From assembly GCA_037349105.1 (NCBI GenBank), contig JAYJMM010000082.1:124001-188000 (forward strand): DNA of 64,000 nucleotides. The letters are read 5' to 3'. Below, one piece after another: positions 41,401 to 56,400 of this stretch. The notes below the pieces were generated by a model. That model searched no databases. It had not been told where the DNA came from and was given only the letters and a program-made list of their open reading frames with translations. Made by a program: the position numbers and the translations under genes. This DNA comes from Limnomonas spitsbergensis. Lineage: Eukaryota > Chlorophyta > Chlorophyceae > Chlamydomonadales. Each line of letters begins with the position of its first letter. Within the stretch, counting starts at the first letter, position 1.

Positions 41401-44400
41401 AACAGGGGTGGTGCAGAGCTGAAGGCTGCAGAGAGAGGGCCGCCTAGAATGAGATCCAGGAGCCAGTGAAAGGCCGCACACATGCAACTGCAGGGCAGTA
41501 GTGGGTTGGGGGGATAATGGGGGTGCAGAGGTGAGTGGAATGGGGGAGGGGCAGTCAGCAGCAACAGGGGTGGTGCAGAGCTGAAGGCTGCAGAGAGAGG
41601 GCCGCCTAGAATGAGATCCAGGAGCCAGTGAAAGGCCGCGCACATGCAACTGCAGGGCAGTAGTGGGTTGAGGGGATAATGGGGGTGCAGAGGTGAGTGG
41701 AATGGGGGAATGGCAGTCAGCGGCAACAGGGGTGGTGCAGAGCTGAAGGCTGCAGAGAGAGGGCCGCCTAGAATGAGATTCAGGAGCCAGTGAAAGGCCG
41801 CGCACATGCAACTGCAGGGCAGTAGTGGGTTGGGGGGATAATGGGGGTGCAGAGGTGAGTGGAATGGGGGAGGGGCAGTCAGCAGCAACAGGGGTGGTGC
41901 AGAGCTGAAGGCTGCAGAGAGAGGGCCGCCTAGAATGAGATCCAGGAGCCAGTGAAAGGCCGCACACATGCAACTGCAGGGCAGTAGTGGGTTGGGGGGA
42001 TAATGGGGGTGCAGAGGTGAGTGGAATGGGGGAGGGGCAGTCAGCAGCAACAGGGGTGGTGCAGAGCTGAAGGCTGCAGAGAGAGGGCCGCCTAGAATGA
42101 GATCCAGGAGCCAGTGAAAGGCCGCGCACATGCAACTGCAGGGCAGTAGTGGGTTGAGGGGATAATGGGGGTGCAGAGGTGAGTGGAATGGGGGAATGGC
42201 AGTCAGCGGCAACAGGGGTTGTGCAGAGCTGAAGGCTGCAGAGAGAGGGCCGCCTAGAATGAGATCCAGGAGCCAGTGAAAGGCCGCGCACATGCAACTG
42301 CAGGGCAGTAGTGGGTTGGGGGGATAATGGGGGTGCAGAGGTGAGTGGAATGGGGGAATGGCAGTCAGCGGCAACAGGGGTGGTGCAGAGCTGAAGGCTG
42401 CAGAGAGAGGGCCGCCTAGAATGAGATTCAGGAGCCAGTGAAAGGCCGCGCACATGCAACTGCAGGGCAGTAGTGGGTTGGGGGGATAATGGGGGTGCAG
42501 AGGTGAGTGGGATAATGGGGGAGGGGCAGTCAGCGGCAACAGGGGTGGTGCAGAGCTGAAGGCTGCAGAGAGAGGGCCGCCTAGAATGAGATCCAGGAGC
42601 CAGTGAAAGGCCGCGCACATGCAACTGCAGGGCAGTAGTGGGTTGAGGGGATAATGGGGGTGCAGAGGTGAGTGGAATGGGGGAGGGGCAGTCAGCGGCA
42701 ACAGGGGTGGTGCAGAGCTGAAGGCTGCAGAGAGAGGGCCGCCTAGAATGAGATCCAGGAGCCAGTGAAAGGCCGCGCACATGCAAATGCAGGGCAGTAG
42801 TGGGTTGGGGGGATAATGGGGGTGCAGAGGTGAGTGGAATGGGGGAGGGGCAGTCAGCAGCAACAGAGGTGGTGCATAGCTGAAGGCTGCAGAGAGAGGG
42901 CCGCCTAGAATGAGATCCAGAAGCCAGTGAAAGGCCGCGCACATGCAACTGCAGGGCAGTAGTGGGTTGGGGGGATAATGGGGGTGCAGAGGTGAGTGGA
43001 ATGGGGGAATGGCAGTCAGCTGCAACAGGAGTGGTGCAGAGCTGAAGGCTGCAGAGAGAGGGCCGCCTAGAATGAGATCCAGGAGCCAGTGAAAGGCCGC
43101 GCACATGCAACTGCTGGGCAGTAGTGGGTTGGGGGGATAATGGGGGTGCAGAGGTGAGTGGGATAATGGGGGAGGGGCAGTCAGCGGCAACAGGGGTGGT
43201 GCAGAGCTGAAGGCTGCAGAGAGAGGGCCGCCTAGAATGAGATCCAGGAGCCAGTGAAAGGCCGCGCACATGCAACTGCAGGGCAGTAGTGGGTTGAGGG
43301 GATAATGGGGGTGCAGAGGTGAGTGGAATGGGGGAATGGCAGTCAGCGGCAACAGGGGTGGTGCAGAGCTGAAGGCTGCAGAGAGAGGGCCGCCTAGAAT
43401 GAGATCCAGGAGCCAGTGAAAGGCCGCGCACATGCAACTGCAGGGCAGTAGTGGGTTGGGGGGATAATGGGGGTGCAGAGGTGAGTGGAATGGGGGAGGG
43501 GCAGTCAGCAGCAACAGGGGTGGTGCAGAGCTGAAGGCTGCAGAGTGAGGGCCGCCTAGAATGAGATCCAGGAGCCAGTGAAAGGCCGCACACATGCAAC
43601 TGCAGGGCAGTAGTGGGTTGGGGGGATAATGGGGGTGCAGAGGTGAGTGGAATGGGGGAATGGCAGTCAGCGGCAACAGGAGTGGTGCAGAGCTGAAGGC
43701 TGCAGAGAGAGGGCCGCCTAGAATGAGATCCAGGAGCCAGTGAAAGGCCGCGCACATGCAACTGCTGGGCAGTAGTGGGTTGGGGGGATAATGGGGGTGC
43801 AGAGGTGAGTGGAATGGGGGAGGGGCAGTCAGCAGCAACAGGGGTGGTGCAGAGCTGAAGGCTGCAGAGAGAGGGCCGCCTAGAATGAGATCCAGGAGCC
43901 AGTGAAAGGCCGCGCACATGCAACTGCAGGGCAGTAGTGGGTTGGGGGATAATGGGGGTGCAGAGGTGAGTGGAATGGGGGAGGGGCAGTCAGCAGCAAC
44001 AGAGGTGGTGCAGAGCTGAAGGCTGCAGAGAGAGGGCCGCCTAGAATGAGATCCAGGAGCCAGTGAAAGGCCGCGCACATGCAACTGCAGGGCAGTAGTG
44101 GGTTGAGGGGATAATGGGGGTGCAGAGGTGAGTGGAATGGGGGAATGGCAGTCAGCGGCAACAGGGGTGGTGCAGAGCTGAAGGCTGCAGAGAGAAGGCC
44201 GCCTAGAATGAGATTCAGGAGCCAGTGAAAGGCCGCGCACATGCAACTGCAGGGCAGTAGTTGGTTGGGGGGATAATGGGGGTGCAGAGGTGAGTGGAAT
44301 GGGGGAATGGCAGTCAGCGGCATCAGGGGTGGTGCAGAGCTGAAGGCTGCAGAGAGAGGGCCGCCTAGAATGAGATCCAGGAGCCAGTGAAAGGCCGCGC

Positions 44401-47400
44401 ACATGCAACTGCAGGGCAGTAGTGGGTTGGGGGGATAATGGGGGTGCAGAGGTGAGTGGAATGGGGGAGGGGCAGTCAGCAGCAACAGAGGTGGTGCATA
44501 GCTGAAGGCTGCAGAGAGAGGGCCGCCTAGAATGAGATCCAGGAGCCAGTGAAAGGCCGCGCACATGCAACTGCAGGGCAGTAGTGGGTTGGGGGGATAA
44601 TGGGGGTGCAGAGGTGAGTGGAATGGGGGAATGGCAGTCAGCGGCATCAGGGATGGTGCAGAGCTGAAGGCTGCAGAGAGAGGGCCGCCTAGAATGAGAT
44701 CCAGAAGCCAGTGAAAGGCCGCGCACATGCAACTGCAGGGCAGTAGTGGGTTGGGGGGATAATGGGGGTGCAGAGGTGAGTGGAATGGGGGAGGGGCAGT
44801 CAGCAGCAACAGAGGTGGTGCATAGCTGAAGGCTGCAGAGAGAGGGCCGCCTAGAATGAGATCCAGGAGCCAGTGAAAGGCCGCGCACATGCAACTGCAG
44901 GGCAGTAGTGGGTTGGGGGGATAATGGGGGTGCAGAGGTGAGTGGAATGGGGGAATGGCAGTCAGCTGCAACAGGAGTGGTGCAGAGCTGAAGGCTGCAG
45001 AGAGAGGGCCGCCTAGAATGAGATCCAGGAGCCAGTGAAAGGCCGCGCACATGCAACTGCTGGGCAGTAGTGGGTTGGGGGGATAATGGGGGTGCAGAGG
45101 TGAGTGGGATAATGGGGGAGGGGCAGTCAGCGGCAACAGGGGTGGTGCAGAGCTGAAGGCTGCAGAGGGAGGGCCGCCTAGAATGAGATCCAGGAGCCAG
45201 TGAAAGGCCGCGCACATGCAACTGCAGGGCAGTAGTGGGTTGGCAGGATAATGGGGGTGCAGAGGTGAGTGGAATGGGGGAATGGCAGTCAGCGGCAACA
45301 GGGGTGGTGCAGAGCTGAAGGCTGCAGAGAGAGGGCCGCCTAGAATGAGATCCAGGAGCCAGTGAAAGGCCGCGCACATGCAACTGCAGGGCAGTAGTGG
45401 GTTGGGGGGATAATGGGGGTGCAGAGGTGAGTGGAATGGGGGAGGGGCAGTCAGCAGCAACAGGGGTGGTGCAGAGCTGAAGGCTGCAGAGAGAGGGCCG
45501 CCTAGAATGAGATCCAGGAGCCAGTGAAAGGCCGCGCACATGCAACTGCAGGGCAGTAGTGGGTTGGGGGGATAATGGGGGTGCAGAGGTGAGTGGAATG
45601 GGGGAGGGGCAGTCAGCGGCAACAGGGGTGGTGCATAGCTGAAGGCTGCAGAGAGAGGGCCGCCTAGAATGAGATCCAGGAGCCAGTGAAAGGCCGCGCA
45701 CATGCAACTGCAGGGCAGTAGTGGGTTGGGGGGATAATGGGGGTGCAGAGGTGAGTGGAATGGGGGAATGGCAGTCAGCTGCAACAGGAGTGGTGCATAG
45801 CTGAAGGCTGCAGAGAGAGGGCCGCCTAGAATGAGATCCAGGAGCCAGTGAAAGGCCGCGCACATGCAACTGCTGGGCAGTAGTGGGTTGGGGGGATAAT
45901 GGGGGTGCAGAGGTGAGTGGGATAATGGGGGAGGGGCAGTCAGCGGCAACAGGGGTGGTGCAGAGCTGAAGGCTGCAGAGGGAGGGCCGCCTAGAATGAG
46001 ATCCAGGAGCCAGTGAAAGGCCGCGCACATGCAACTGCAGGGCAGTAGTGGGTTGGCAGGATAATGGGGGTGCAGAGGTGAGTGGAATGGGGGAATGGCA
46101 GTCAGCGGCAACAGGGGTGGTGCAGAGCTGAAGGCTGCAGAGAGAGGGCCGCCTAGAATGAGATCCAGGAGCCAGTGAAAGGCCGCGCACATGCAACTGC
46201 AGGGCAGTAGTGGGTTGGGGGGATAATGGGGGTGCAGAGGTGAGTGGAATGGGGGAGGGGCAGTCAGCAGCAACAGGGGTGGTGCAGAGCTGAAGGCTGC
46301 AGAGAGAGGGCCGCCTAGAATGAGATCCAGGAGCCAGTGAAAGGCCGCGCACATGCAACTGCAGGGCAGTAGTGGGTTGGGGGGATAATGGGGGTGCAGA
46401 GGTGAGTGGAATGGGGGAGGGGCAGTCAGCGGCAACAGGGGTGGTGCATAGCTGAAGGCTGCAGAGAGAGGGCCGCCTAGAATGAGATCCAGGAGCCAGT
46501 GAAAGGCCGCGCACATGCAACTGCAGGGCAGTAGTGGGTTGGGGGGATAATGGGGGTGCAGAGGTGAGTGGAATGGGGGAATGGCAGTCAGCTGCAACAG
46601 GAGTGGTGCATAGCTGAAGGCTGCAGAGAGAGGGCCGCCTAGAATGAGATCCAGGAGCCAGTGAAAGGCCGCGCACATGCAACTGCTGGGCAGTAGTGGG
46701 TTGGGGGGATAATGGGGGTGATGAGGTGAGTGGGATAATGGGGGAGGGGCAGTCAGCGGCAACAGGGGTGGTGCAGAGCTGAAGGCTGCAGAGGGAGGGC
46801 CGCCTAGAATGAGATCCAGGAGCCAGTGAAAGGCCGCGCACATGCAACTGCAGGGCAGTAGTGGGTTGGGGGGATAATGGGGGTGCAGAGGTGAGTGGAA
46901 TGGGGGAATGGCAGTCAGCGGCAACAGGGGTGGTGCAGAGCTGAAGGCTGCAGAGAGAGGGCCGCCTAGAATGAGATCCAGGAGCCAGTGAAAGGCCGCG
47001 CACATGCAACTGCAGGGCAGTAGTGGGTTGGCAGGATAATGGGGGTGCAGAGGTGAGTGGAATGGGGGAGGGGCAGTCAGCAGCAACAGAGGTGGTGCAT
47101 AGCTGAAGGCTGCAGAGAGAGGGCCGCCTAGAATGAGATCCAGGAGCCAGTGAAAGGCCGCGCACATGCAACTGCAGGGCAGTAGTGGGTTGGGGGGATA
47201 ATGGGGGTGCAGAGGTGAGTGGAATGGGGGAGGGGCAGTCAGCAGCAACAGGGGTGGTGCAGAGCTGAAGGCTGCAGAGAGAGGGCCGCCTAGAATGAGA
47301 TCCAGGAGCCAGTGAAAGGCCGCGCACATGCAACTGCAGGGCAGTAGTGGGTTGGGGGGATAATGGGGGTGCAGAGGTGAGTGGAATGGGGGAGGGGCAG

Positions 47401-50400
47401 TCAGCAGCAACAGAGGTGGTGCATAGCTGAAGGCTGCAGAGAGAGGGCCGCCTAGAATGAGATCCAGGAGCCAGTGAAAGGCCGCGCACATGCAACTGCA
47501 GGGCAGTAGTGGGTTGGGGGGATAATGGGGGTGCAGAGGTGAGTGGAATGGGGGAGGGGCAGTCAGCAGCAACAGGGGTGGTGCAGAGCTGAAGGCTGCA
47601 GAGAGAGGGCCGCCTAGAATGAGATCCAGGAGCCAGTGAAAGGCCGTGCACATGCAACTGCAGGGCAGTAGTGGGTTGGGGGGATAATGGGGGTGCAGAG
47701 GTGAGTGGAATGGGGGAGGGGCAGTCAGCAGCAACAGGGGTGGTGCAGAGCTGAAGGCTGCAGAGAGAGGGCCGCCTAGAATGAGATCCAGGAGCCAGTG
47801 AAAGGCCGCGCACATGCAACTGCAGGGCAGTAGTGGGTTGGCAGGATAATGGGGGTGCAGAGGTGAGTGGAATGGGGGAGGGGCAGTCAGCAGCAACAGA
47901 GGTGGTGCATAGCTGAAGGCTGCAGAGAGAGGGCCGCCTAGAATGAGATCCAGGAGCCAGTGAAAGGCCGCGCACATGCAACTGCAGGGCAGTAGTGGGT
48001 TGGGGGGATAATGGGGGTGCAGAGGTGAGTGGAATGGGGGAGGGGCAGTCAGCAGCAACAGGGGTGGTGCAGAGCTGAAGGCTGCAGAGAGAGGGCCGCC
48101 TAGAATGAGATCCAGAAGCCAGTGAAAGGCCGCGCAAATGCAACTGCAGGGCAGTAGTTGGTTGGGGGGATAATGGGGGTGCAGAGGTGAGTGGAATGGG
48201 GGAGGGGCAGTCAGCGGCAACAGGGGTGGTGCAGAGCTGAAGGCTGCAGAGAGAGGGCCGCCTATAATGAGATCCAGGAGCCAGTGAAAGGCCGCGCACA
48301 TGCAGCTGCAGGGTAGTAGTGGGTTGGGGGGATAATGGGGGTGCAGAGGTCAGTGGAATGGGGGAGGGGCAGTCAGCAGCAACAGAGGTGGTGCATAGCT
48401 GAAGGCTGCAGAGAGAGGGCTGCCTTGGTGAGATCCAGGAGCCAGTGAAAGGCCGCGCACATACAACTGCAGGGCAGTAGTGGGTTGGGGGGATAATGGG
48501 GGTGCAGAGGTGAGTGGAATGGGGGAGGGGCAGTCAGCGGCAACAGGGGTGGTGCAGAGCTGAAGGCTGCAGAGAGAGGGCCGCCTAGAATGAGATCCAG
48601 AAGCCAGTGAAAGGCCGCGCAAATGCAACTGCAGGGCAGTAGTGGGTTGGGGGGATAATGGGGGTGCAGAGGTGAGTGGAATGGGGGAATGGCAGTCAGC
48701 GGCAACAGGGGTGGTGCAGAGCTGAAGGCTGCAGAGAGAGGGCCGCCTATAATGAGATCCAGGAGCCAGTGAAAGGCCGCGCACATGCAGCTGCAGGGCA
48801 GTAGTGGGTTGGGGGGATAATGGGGGTGCAGAGGTCAGTGGAATGGGGGAGGGGCAGTCAGCGGCAACAGAGGTGGTGCATAGCTGAAGGCTGCAGAGAG
48901 AGGGCTGCCTTGGTGAGATCCAGGAGCCAGTGAAAGGCCGCGCACATGCAACTGCAGGGCAGTAGTGGGTTGGGGGGATAATGGGGGTGCAGAGGTGAGT
49001 GGAATGGGGGAGGGGCAGTCAGCAGCAACAGGGGTGGTGCAGAGCTGAAGGCTGCAGAGAGAGGGCCGCCTAGAATGAGATCCAGGAGCCAGTGAAAGGC
49101 CGCGCACATGCAACTGCAGGGCAGTAGTTGGTTGGGGGGATAATGGGGGTACAGAGGTGAGTGGAATGGGGGAATGGCAGTCAGCGGCAACAGGGGTGGT
49201 GCAGAGCTGAAGGCTGCAGAGAGAGGGCCGCCTAGAATGAGATCCAGGAGCCAGTGAAAGGCCGCGCACATGCAACTGCAGGGCAGTAGTGGGTTGGGGG
49301 GATAATGGGGGTGCAGAGGTGAGTGGAATGGGGGAGGGGCAGTCAGCAGCAACAGAGGTGGTGCATAGCTGAAGGCTGCAGAGAGAGGGCCGCCTAGAAT
49401 GAGATCCAGGAGCCAGTGAAAGGCCGCGCACATGCAACTGCAGGGCAGTAGTGGGTTGGGGGGATAATGGGGGTGCAGAGGTGAGTGGAATGGGGGAGGG
49501 GCAGTCAGCAGCAACAGGGGTGGTGCAGAGCTGAAGGCTGCAGAGAGGGCCGCCTAGAATGAGATCCAGAAGCCAGTGAAAGGCCGCGCAAATGCAACTG
49601 CAGGGCAGTAGTTGGTTGGGGGGATAATGGGGGTGCAGAGGTGAGTGGAATGGGGGAGGGGCAGTCAGCGGCAACAGGGGTGGTGCAGAGCTGAAGGCTG
49701 CAGAGAGAGGGCCGCCTATAATGAGATCCAGGAGCCAGTGAAAGGCCGCGCACATGCAGCTGCAGGGCAGTAGTGGGTTGGGGGGATAAGGGGGGTGCAG
49801 AGGTCAGTGGAATGGGGGAGGGGCAGTCAGCAGCAACAGAGGTGGTGCATAGCTGAAGGCTGCAGAGAGAGGGCTGCCTTGGTGAGATCCAGGAGCCAGT
49901 GAAAGGCCGCGCACATGCAACTGCAGGGCAGTAGTGGGTTGGGGGGATAATGGGGGTGCAGAGGTCAGTGGAATGGGGGAGGGGCAGTCAGCGGCAACAG
50001 AGGTGGTGCATAGCTGAAGGCTGCAGAGAGAGGGCTGCCTTGGTGAGATCCAGGAGCCAGTGAAAGGCCGCGCACATGCAACTGCAGGGCAGTAGTGGGT
50101 TGGGGGGATAATGGGGGTGCAGAGGTGAGAGGAATGGGGGAGGGGCAGTCAGCAGCAACAGGGGTGGTGCAGAGCTGAAGGCTGCAGAGAGAGGGCCGCC
50201 TAGAATGAGATCCAGGAGCCAGTGAAAGGCCGCGCACATGCAACTGCAGGGCAGTAGTGGGTTGGCGGGATAATGGGGGTGCAGAGGTGAGTGGAATGGG
50301 GGAATGGCAGTCAGCGGCAACAGGGGTTGTGCAGAGCTGAAGGCTGCAGAGAGAGGGCCGCCTAGAATGAGATCCAGGAGCCAGTGAAAGGCCGCGCACA

Positions 50401-53400
50401 TGCAACTGCAGGGCAGTAGTGGGTTGGGGGGATAATGGGGGTGCAGAGGTGAGTGGAATGGGGGAGGGGCAGTCAGCAGCAACAGGGGTGGTGCATAGCT
50501 GAAGGCTGCAGAGAGAGGGCCGCCTAGAATGAGATCCAGGAGCCAGTGAAAGGCCGTGCACATGCAACTGCAGGGCAGTAGTGGGTTGGGGGGATAATGG
50601 GGGTGCAGAGGTGAGTGGAATGGGGGAGGGGCAGTCAGCAGCAACAGGGGTGGTGCAGAGCTGAAGGCTGCAGAGAGAGGGCCGCCTAGAATGAGATCCA
50701 GGAGCCAGTGAAAGGCCGCGCACATGCAACTGCAGGGCAGTAGTGGGTTGGCAGGATAATGGGGGTGCAGAGGTGAGTGGAATGGGGGAGGGGCAGTCAG
50801 CAGCAACAGAGGTGGTGCAGAGCTGAAGGCTGCAGAGAGAGGGCCGCCTAGAATGAGATCCAGGAGCCAGTGAAAGGCCGCGCACATGCAACTGCAGGGC
50901 AGTAGTGGGTTGGGGGGATAATGGGGGTGCAGAGGTGAGTGGAATGGGGGAGGGGCAGTCAGCAGCAACAGAGGTGGTGCATAGCTGAAGGCTGCAGAGA
51001 GAGGGCCGCCTAGAATGAGATCCAGGAGCCAGTGAAAGGCCGCGCACATGCAACTGCAGGGCAGTAGTGGGTTGGGGGGATAATGGGGGTGCAGAGGTGA
51101 GTGGAATGGGGGAGGGGCAGTCAGCGGCAACAGGGGTGGTGCAGAGCTGAAGGCTGCAGAGAGAGGGCCGCCTAGAATGAGATCCAGGAGCCAGTGAAAG
51201 GCCGCGCACATGCAACTGCAGGGCAGTAGTGGGTTGGGGGGATAATGGGGGTGCAGAGGTGAGAGGAATGGGGGAGGGGCAGTCAGCAGCAACAGGGGTG
51301 GTGCAGAGCTGAAGGCTGCAGAGAGAGGGCCGCCTAGAATGAGATCCAGGAGCCAGTGAAAGGCCGCGCACATGCAACTGCAGGGCAGTAGTGGGTTGGC
51401 GGGATAATGGGGGTGCAGAGGTGAGTGGAATGGGGGAATGGCAGTCAGCGGCAACAGGGGTTGTGCAGAGCTGAAGGCTGCAGAGAGAGGGCCGCCTAGA
51501 ATGAGATCCAGGAGCCAGTGAAAGGCCGCGCACATGCAACTGCAGGGCAGTAGTGGGTTGGGGGGATAATGGGGGTGCAGAGGTGAGTGGAATGGGGGAG
51601 GGGCAGTCAGCAGCAACAGGGGTGGTGCATAGCTGAAGGCTGCAGAGAGAGGGCCGCCTAGAATGAGATCCAGGAGCCAGTGAAAGGCCGTGCACATGCA
51701 ACTGCAGGGCAGTAGTGGGTTGGGGGGATAATGGGGGTGCAGAGGTCAGTGGAATGGGGGAGGGGCAGTCAGCGGCAACAGAGGTGGTGCATAGCTGAAG
51801 GCTGCAGAGAGAGGGCTGCCTTGGTGAGATCCAGGAGCCAGTGAAAGGCCGCGCACATGCAACTGCAGGGCAGTAGTGGGTTGGGGGGATAATGGGGGTG
51901 CAGAGGTGAGTGGAATGGGGGAGGGGCAGTCAGCAGCAACAGGGGTGGTGCATAGCTGAAGGCTGCAGAGAGGGCCGCCTAGAATGAGATCCAGAAGCCA
52001 GTGAAAGGCCGCGCAAATGCAACTGCAGGGCAGTAGTTGGTTGGGGGGATAATGGGGGTGCAGAGGTGAGTGGAATGGGGGAGGGGCAGTCAGCGGCAAC
52101 AGGGGTGGTGCAGAGCTGAAGGCTGCAGAGAGAGGGCCGCCTATAATGAGATCCAGGAGCCAGTGAAAGGCCGCGCACATGCAGCTGCAGGGCAGTAGTG
52201 GGTTGGGGGGATAAGGGGGGTGCAGAGGTCAGTGGAATGGGGGAGGGGCAGTCAGCAGCAACAGAGGTGGTGCATAGCTGAAGGCTGCAGAGAGAGGGCT
52301 GCCTTGGTGAGATCCAGGAGCCAGTGAAAGGCCGCGCACATGCAACTGCAGGGCAGTAGTGGGTTGGGGGGATAATGGGGGTGCAGAGGTGAGTGGAATG
52401 GGGGAGGGGCAGTCAGCGGCAACAGGGGTGGTGCAGAGCTGAAGGCTGCAGAGAGAGGGCCGCCTATAATGAGATCCAGAAGCCAGTGAAAGGCCGCGCA
52501 AATGCAGCTGTAGGGCAGTAGTGGGTTGGGGGGATAAGGGGGGTGCAGAGGTGAGTGGAATGGGGGAATGGCAGTCAGCGGCAACAGGGGTGGTGCAGAG
52601 CTGAAGGCTGCAGAGAGAGGGCCGCCTATAATGAGATCCAGGAGCCAGTGAAAGGCCGCGCACATGCAGCTGCAGGGCAGTAGTGGGTTGGGGGGATAAT
52701 GGGGGTGCAGAGGTCAGTGGAATGGGGGAGGGGCAGTCAGCGGCAACAGAGGTGGTGCATAGCTGAAGGCTGCAGAGAGAGGGCTGCCTTGGTGAGATCC
52801 AGGAGCCAGTGAAAGGCCGCGCACATGCAACTGCAGGGCAGTAGTGGGTTGGGGGGATAATGGGGGTGCAGAGGTGAGAGGAATGGGGGAGGGGCAGTCA
52901 GCAGCAACAGGGGTGGTGCAGAGCTGAAGGCTGCAGAGAGAGGGCCGCCTAGAATGAGATCCAGGAGCCAGTGAAAGGCCGCGCAAATGCAACTGCAGGG
53001 CAGTAGTTGGTTGGGGGGATAATGGGGGTGCAGAGGTGAGTGGAATGGGGGAGGGGCAGTCAGCGGCAACAGGGGTGGTGCAGAGCTGAAGGCTGCAGAG
53101 AGAGGGCCGCCTATAATGAGATCCAGGAGCCAGTGAAAGGCCGCGCACATGCAGCTGCAGGGCAGTAGTGGGTTGGGGGGATAAGGGGGGTGCAGAGGTC
53201 AGTGGAATGGGGGAGGGGCAGTCAGCAGCAACAGAGGTGGTGCATAGCTGAAGGCTGCAGAGAGAGGGCTGCCTTGGTGAGATCCAGGAGCCAGTGAAAG
53301 GCCGCGCACATGCAACTGCAGGGCAGTAGTGGGTTGGGGGGATAATGGGGGTGCAGAGGTGAGTGGAATGGGGGAGGGGCAGTCAGCGGCAACAGGGGTG

Positions 53401-56400
53401 GTGCAGAGCTGAAGGCTGCAGAGAGAGGGCCGCCTATAATGAGATCCAGAAGCCAGTGAAAGGCCGCGCAAATGCAGCTGTAGGGCAGTAGTGGGTTGGG
53501 GGGATAAGGGGGGTGCAGAGGTGAGTGGAATGGGGGAATGGCAGTCAGCGGCAACAGGGGTGGTGCAGAGCTGAAGGCTGCAGAGAGAGGGCCGCCTATA
53601 ATGAGATCCAGGAGCCAGTGAAAGGCCGCGCACATGCAGCTGCAGGGCAGTAGTGGGTTGGGGGGATAATGGGGGTGCAGAGGTCAGTGGAATGGGGGAG
53701 GGGCAGTCAGCGGCAACAGAGGTGGTGCATAGCTGAAGGCTGCAGAGAGAGGGCTGCCTTGGTGAGATCCAGGAGCCAGTGAAAGGCCGCGCACATGCAA
53801 CTGCAGGGCAGTAGTGGGTTGGGGGGATAATGGGGGTGCAGAGGTGAGAGGAATGGGGGAGGGGCAGTCAGCAGCAACAGGGGTGGTGCAGAGCTGAAGG
53901 CTGCAGAGAGAGGGCCGCCTAGAATGAGATCCAGGAGCCAGTGAAAGGCCGCGCACATGCAACTGCAGGGCAGTAGTGGGTTGGCGGGATAATGGGGGTG
54001 CAGAGGTGAGTGGAATGGGGGAATGGCAGTCAGCGGCAACAGGGGTTGTGCAGAGCTGAAGGCTGCAGAGAGAGGGCCGCCTAGAATGAGATCCAGGAGC
54101 CAGTGAAAGGCCGCGCACATGCAACTGCAGGGCAGTAGTGGGTTGGGGGGATAATGGGGGTGCAGAGGTGAGTGGAATGGGGGAGGGGCAGTCAGCAGCA
54201 ACAGGGGTGGTGCATAGCTGAAGGCTGCAGAGAGAGGGCCGCCTAGAATGAGATCCAGGAGCCAGTGAAAGGCCGTGCACATGCAACTGCAGGGCAGTAG
54301 TGGGTTGGGGGGATAATGGGGGTGCAGAGGTGAGTGGAATGGGGGAGGGGCAGTCAGCAGCAACAGGGGTGGTGCAGAGCTGAAGGCTGCAGAGAGAGGG
54401 CCGCCTAGAATGAGATCCAGGAGCCAGTGAAAGGCCGCGCACATGCAACTGCAGGGCAGTAGTGGGTTGGCAGGATAATGGGGGTGCAGAGGTGAGTGGA
54501 ATGGGGGAGGGGCAGTCAGCAGCAACAGAGGTGGTGCAGAGCTGAAGGCTGCAGAGAGAGGGCCGCCTAGAATGAGATCCAGGAGCCAGTGAAAGGCCGC
54601 GCACATGCAACTGCAGGGCAGTAGTGGGTTGGGGGGATAATGGGGGTGCAGAGGTGAGTGGAATGGGGGAGGGGCAGTCAGCAGCAACAGAGGTGGTGCA
54701 TAGCTGAAGGCTGCAGAGAGAGGGCCGCCTAGAATGAGATCCAGGAGCCAGTGAAAGGCCGCGCACATGCAACTGCAGGGCAGTAGTGGGTTGGGGGGAT
54801 AATGGGGGTGCAGAGGTGAGTGGAATGGGGGAGGGGCAGTCAGCGGCAACAGGGGTGGTGCAGAGCTGAAGGCTGCAGAGAGAGGGCCGCCTAGAATGAG
54901 ATCCAGGAGCCAGTGAAAGGCCGCGCACATGCAACTGCAGGGCAGTAGTGGGTTGGGGGGATAATGGGGGTGCAGAGGTGAGAGGAATGGGGGAGGGGCA
55001 GTCAGCAGCAACAGGGGTGGTGCAGAGCTGAAGGCTGCAGAGAGAGGGCCGCCTAGAATGAGATCCAGGAGCCAGTGAAAGGCCGCGCACATGCAACTGC
55101 AGGGCAGTAGTGGGTTGGCGGGATAATGGGGGTGCAGAGGTGAGTGGAATGGGGGAATGGCAGTCAGCGGCAACAGGGGTTGTGCAGAGCTGAAGGCTGC
55201 AGAGAGAGGGCCGCCTAGAATGAGATCCAGGAGCCAGTGAAAGGCCGCGCACATGCAACTGCAGGGCAGTAGTGGGTTGGGGGGATAATGGGGGTGCAGA
55301 GGTGAGTGGAATGGGGGAGGGGCAGTCAGCAGCAACAGGGGTGGTGCATAGCTGAAGGCTGCAGAGAGAGGGCCGCCTAGAATGAGATCCAGGAGCCAGT
55401 GAAAGGCCGCGCACATGCAACTGCAGGGCAGTAGTGGGTTGGGGGGATAATGGGGGTGCAGAGGTCAGTGGAATGGGGGAGGGGCAGTCAGCGGCAACAG
55501 AGGTGGTGCATAGCTGAAGGCTGCAGAGAGAGGGCTGCCTTGGTGAGATCCAGGAGCCAGTGAAAGGCCGCGCACATGCAACTGCAGGGCAGTAGTGGGT
55601 TGGGGGGATAATGGGGGTGCAGAGGTGAGAGGAATGGGGGAGGGGCAGTCAGCAGCAACAGGGGTGGTGCAGAGCTGAAGGCTGCAGAGAGAGGGCCGCC
55701 TAGAATGAGATCCAGGAGCCAGTGAAAGGCCGCGCACATGCAACTGCAGGGCAGTAGTGGGTTGGCGGGATAATGGGGGTGCAGAGGTGAGTGGAATGGG
55801 GGAATGGCAGTCAGCGGCAACAGGGGTTGTGCAGAGCTGAAGGCTGCAGAGAGAGGGCCGCCTAGAATGAGATCCAGGAGCCAGTGAAAGGCCGCGCACA
55901 TGCAAATGCAGGGCAGTAGTGGGTTGGGGGGATAATGGGGGTGCAGAGGTGAGTGGAATGGGGGAATGGCAGTCAGCGGCAACAGGGGTTGTGCAGAGCT
56001 GAAGGCTGCAGAGAGAGGGCCGCCTAGAATGAGATCCAGGAGCCAGTGAAAGGCCGCGCACATGCAACTGCAGGGCAGTAGTGGGTTGGGGGGATAATGG
56101 GGGTGCAGAGGTGAGTGGAATGGGGGAGGGGCAGTCAGCAGCAACAGGGGTGGTGCATAGCTGAAGGCTGCAGAGAGAGGGCCGCCTAGAATGAGATCCA
56201 GGAGCCAGTGAAAGGCCGTGCACATGCAACTGCAGGGCAGTAGTGGGTTGGGGGGATAATGGGGGTGCAGAGGTGAGTGGAATGGGGGAGGGGCAGTCAG
56301 CAGCAACAGGGGTGGTGCAGAGCTGAAGGCTGCAGAGAGAGGGCCGCCTAGAATGAGATCCAGGAGCCAGTGAAAGGCCGCGCACATGCAACTGCAGGGC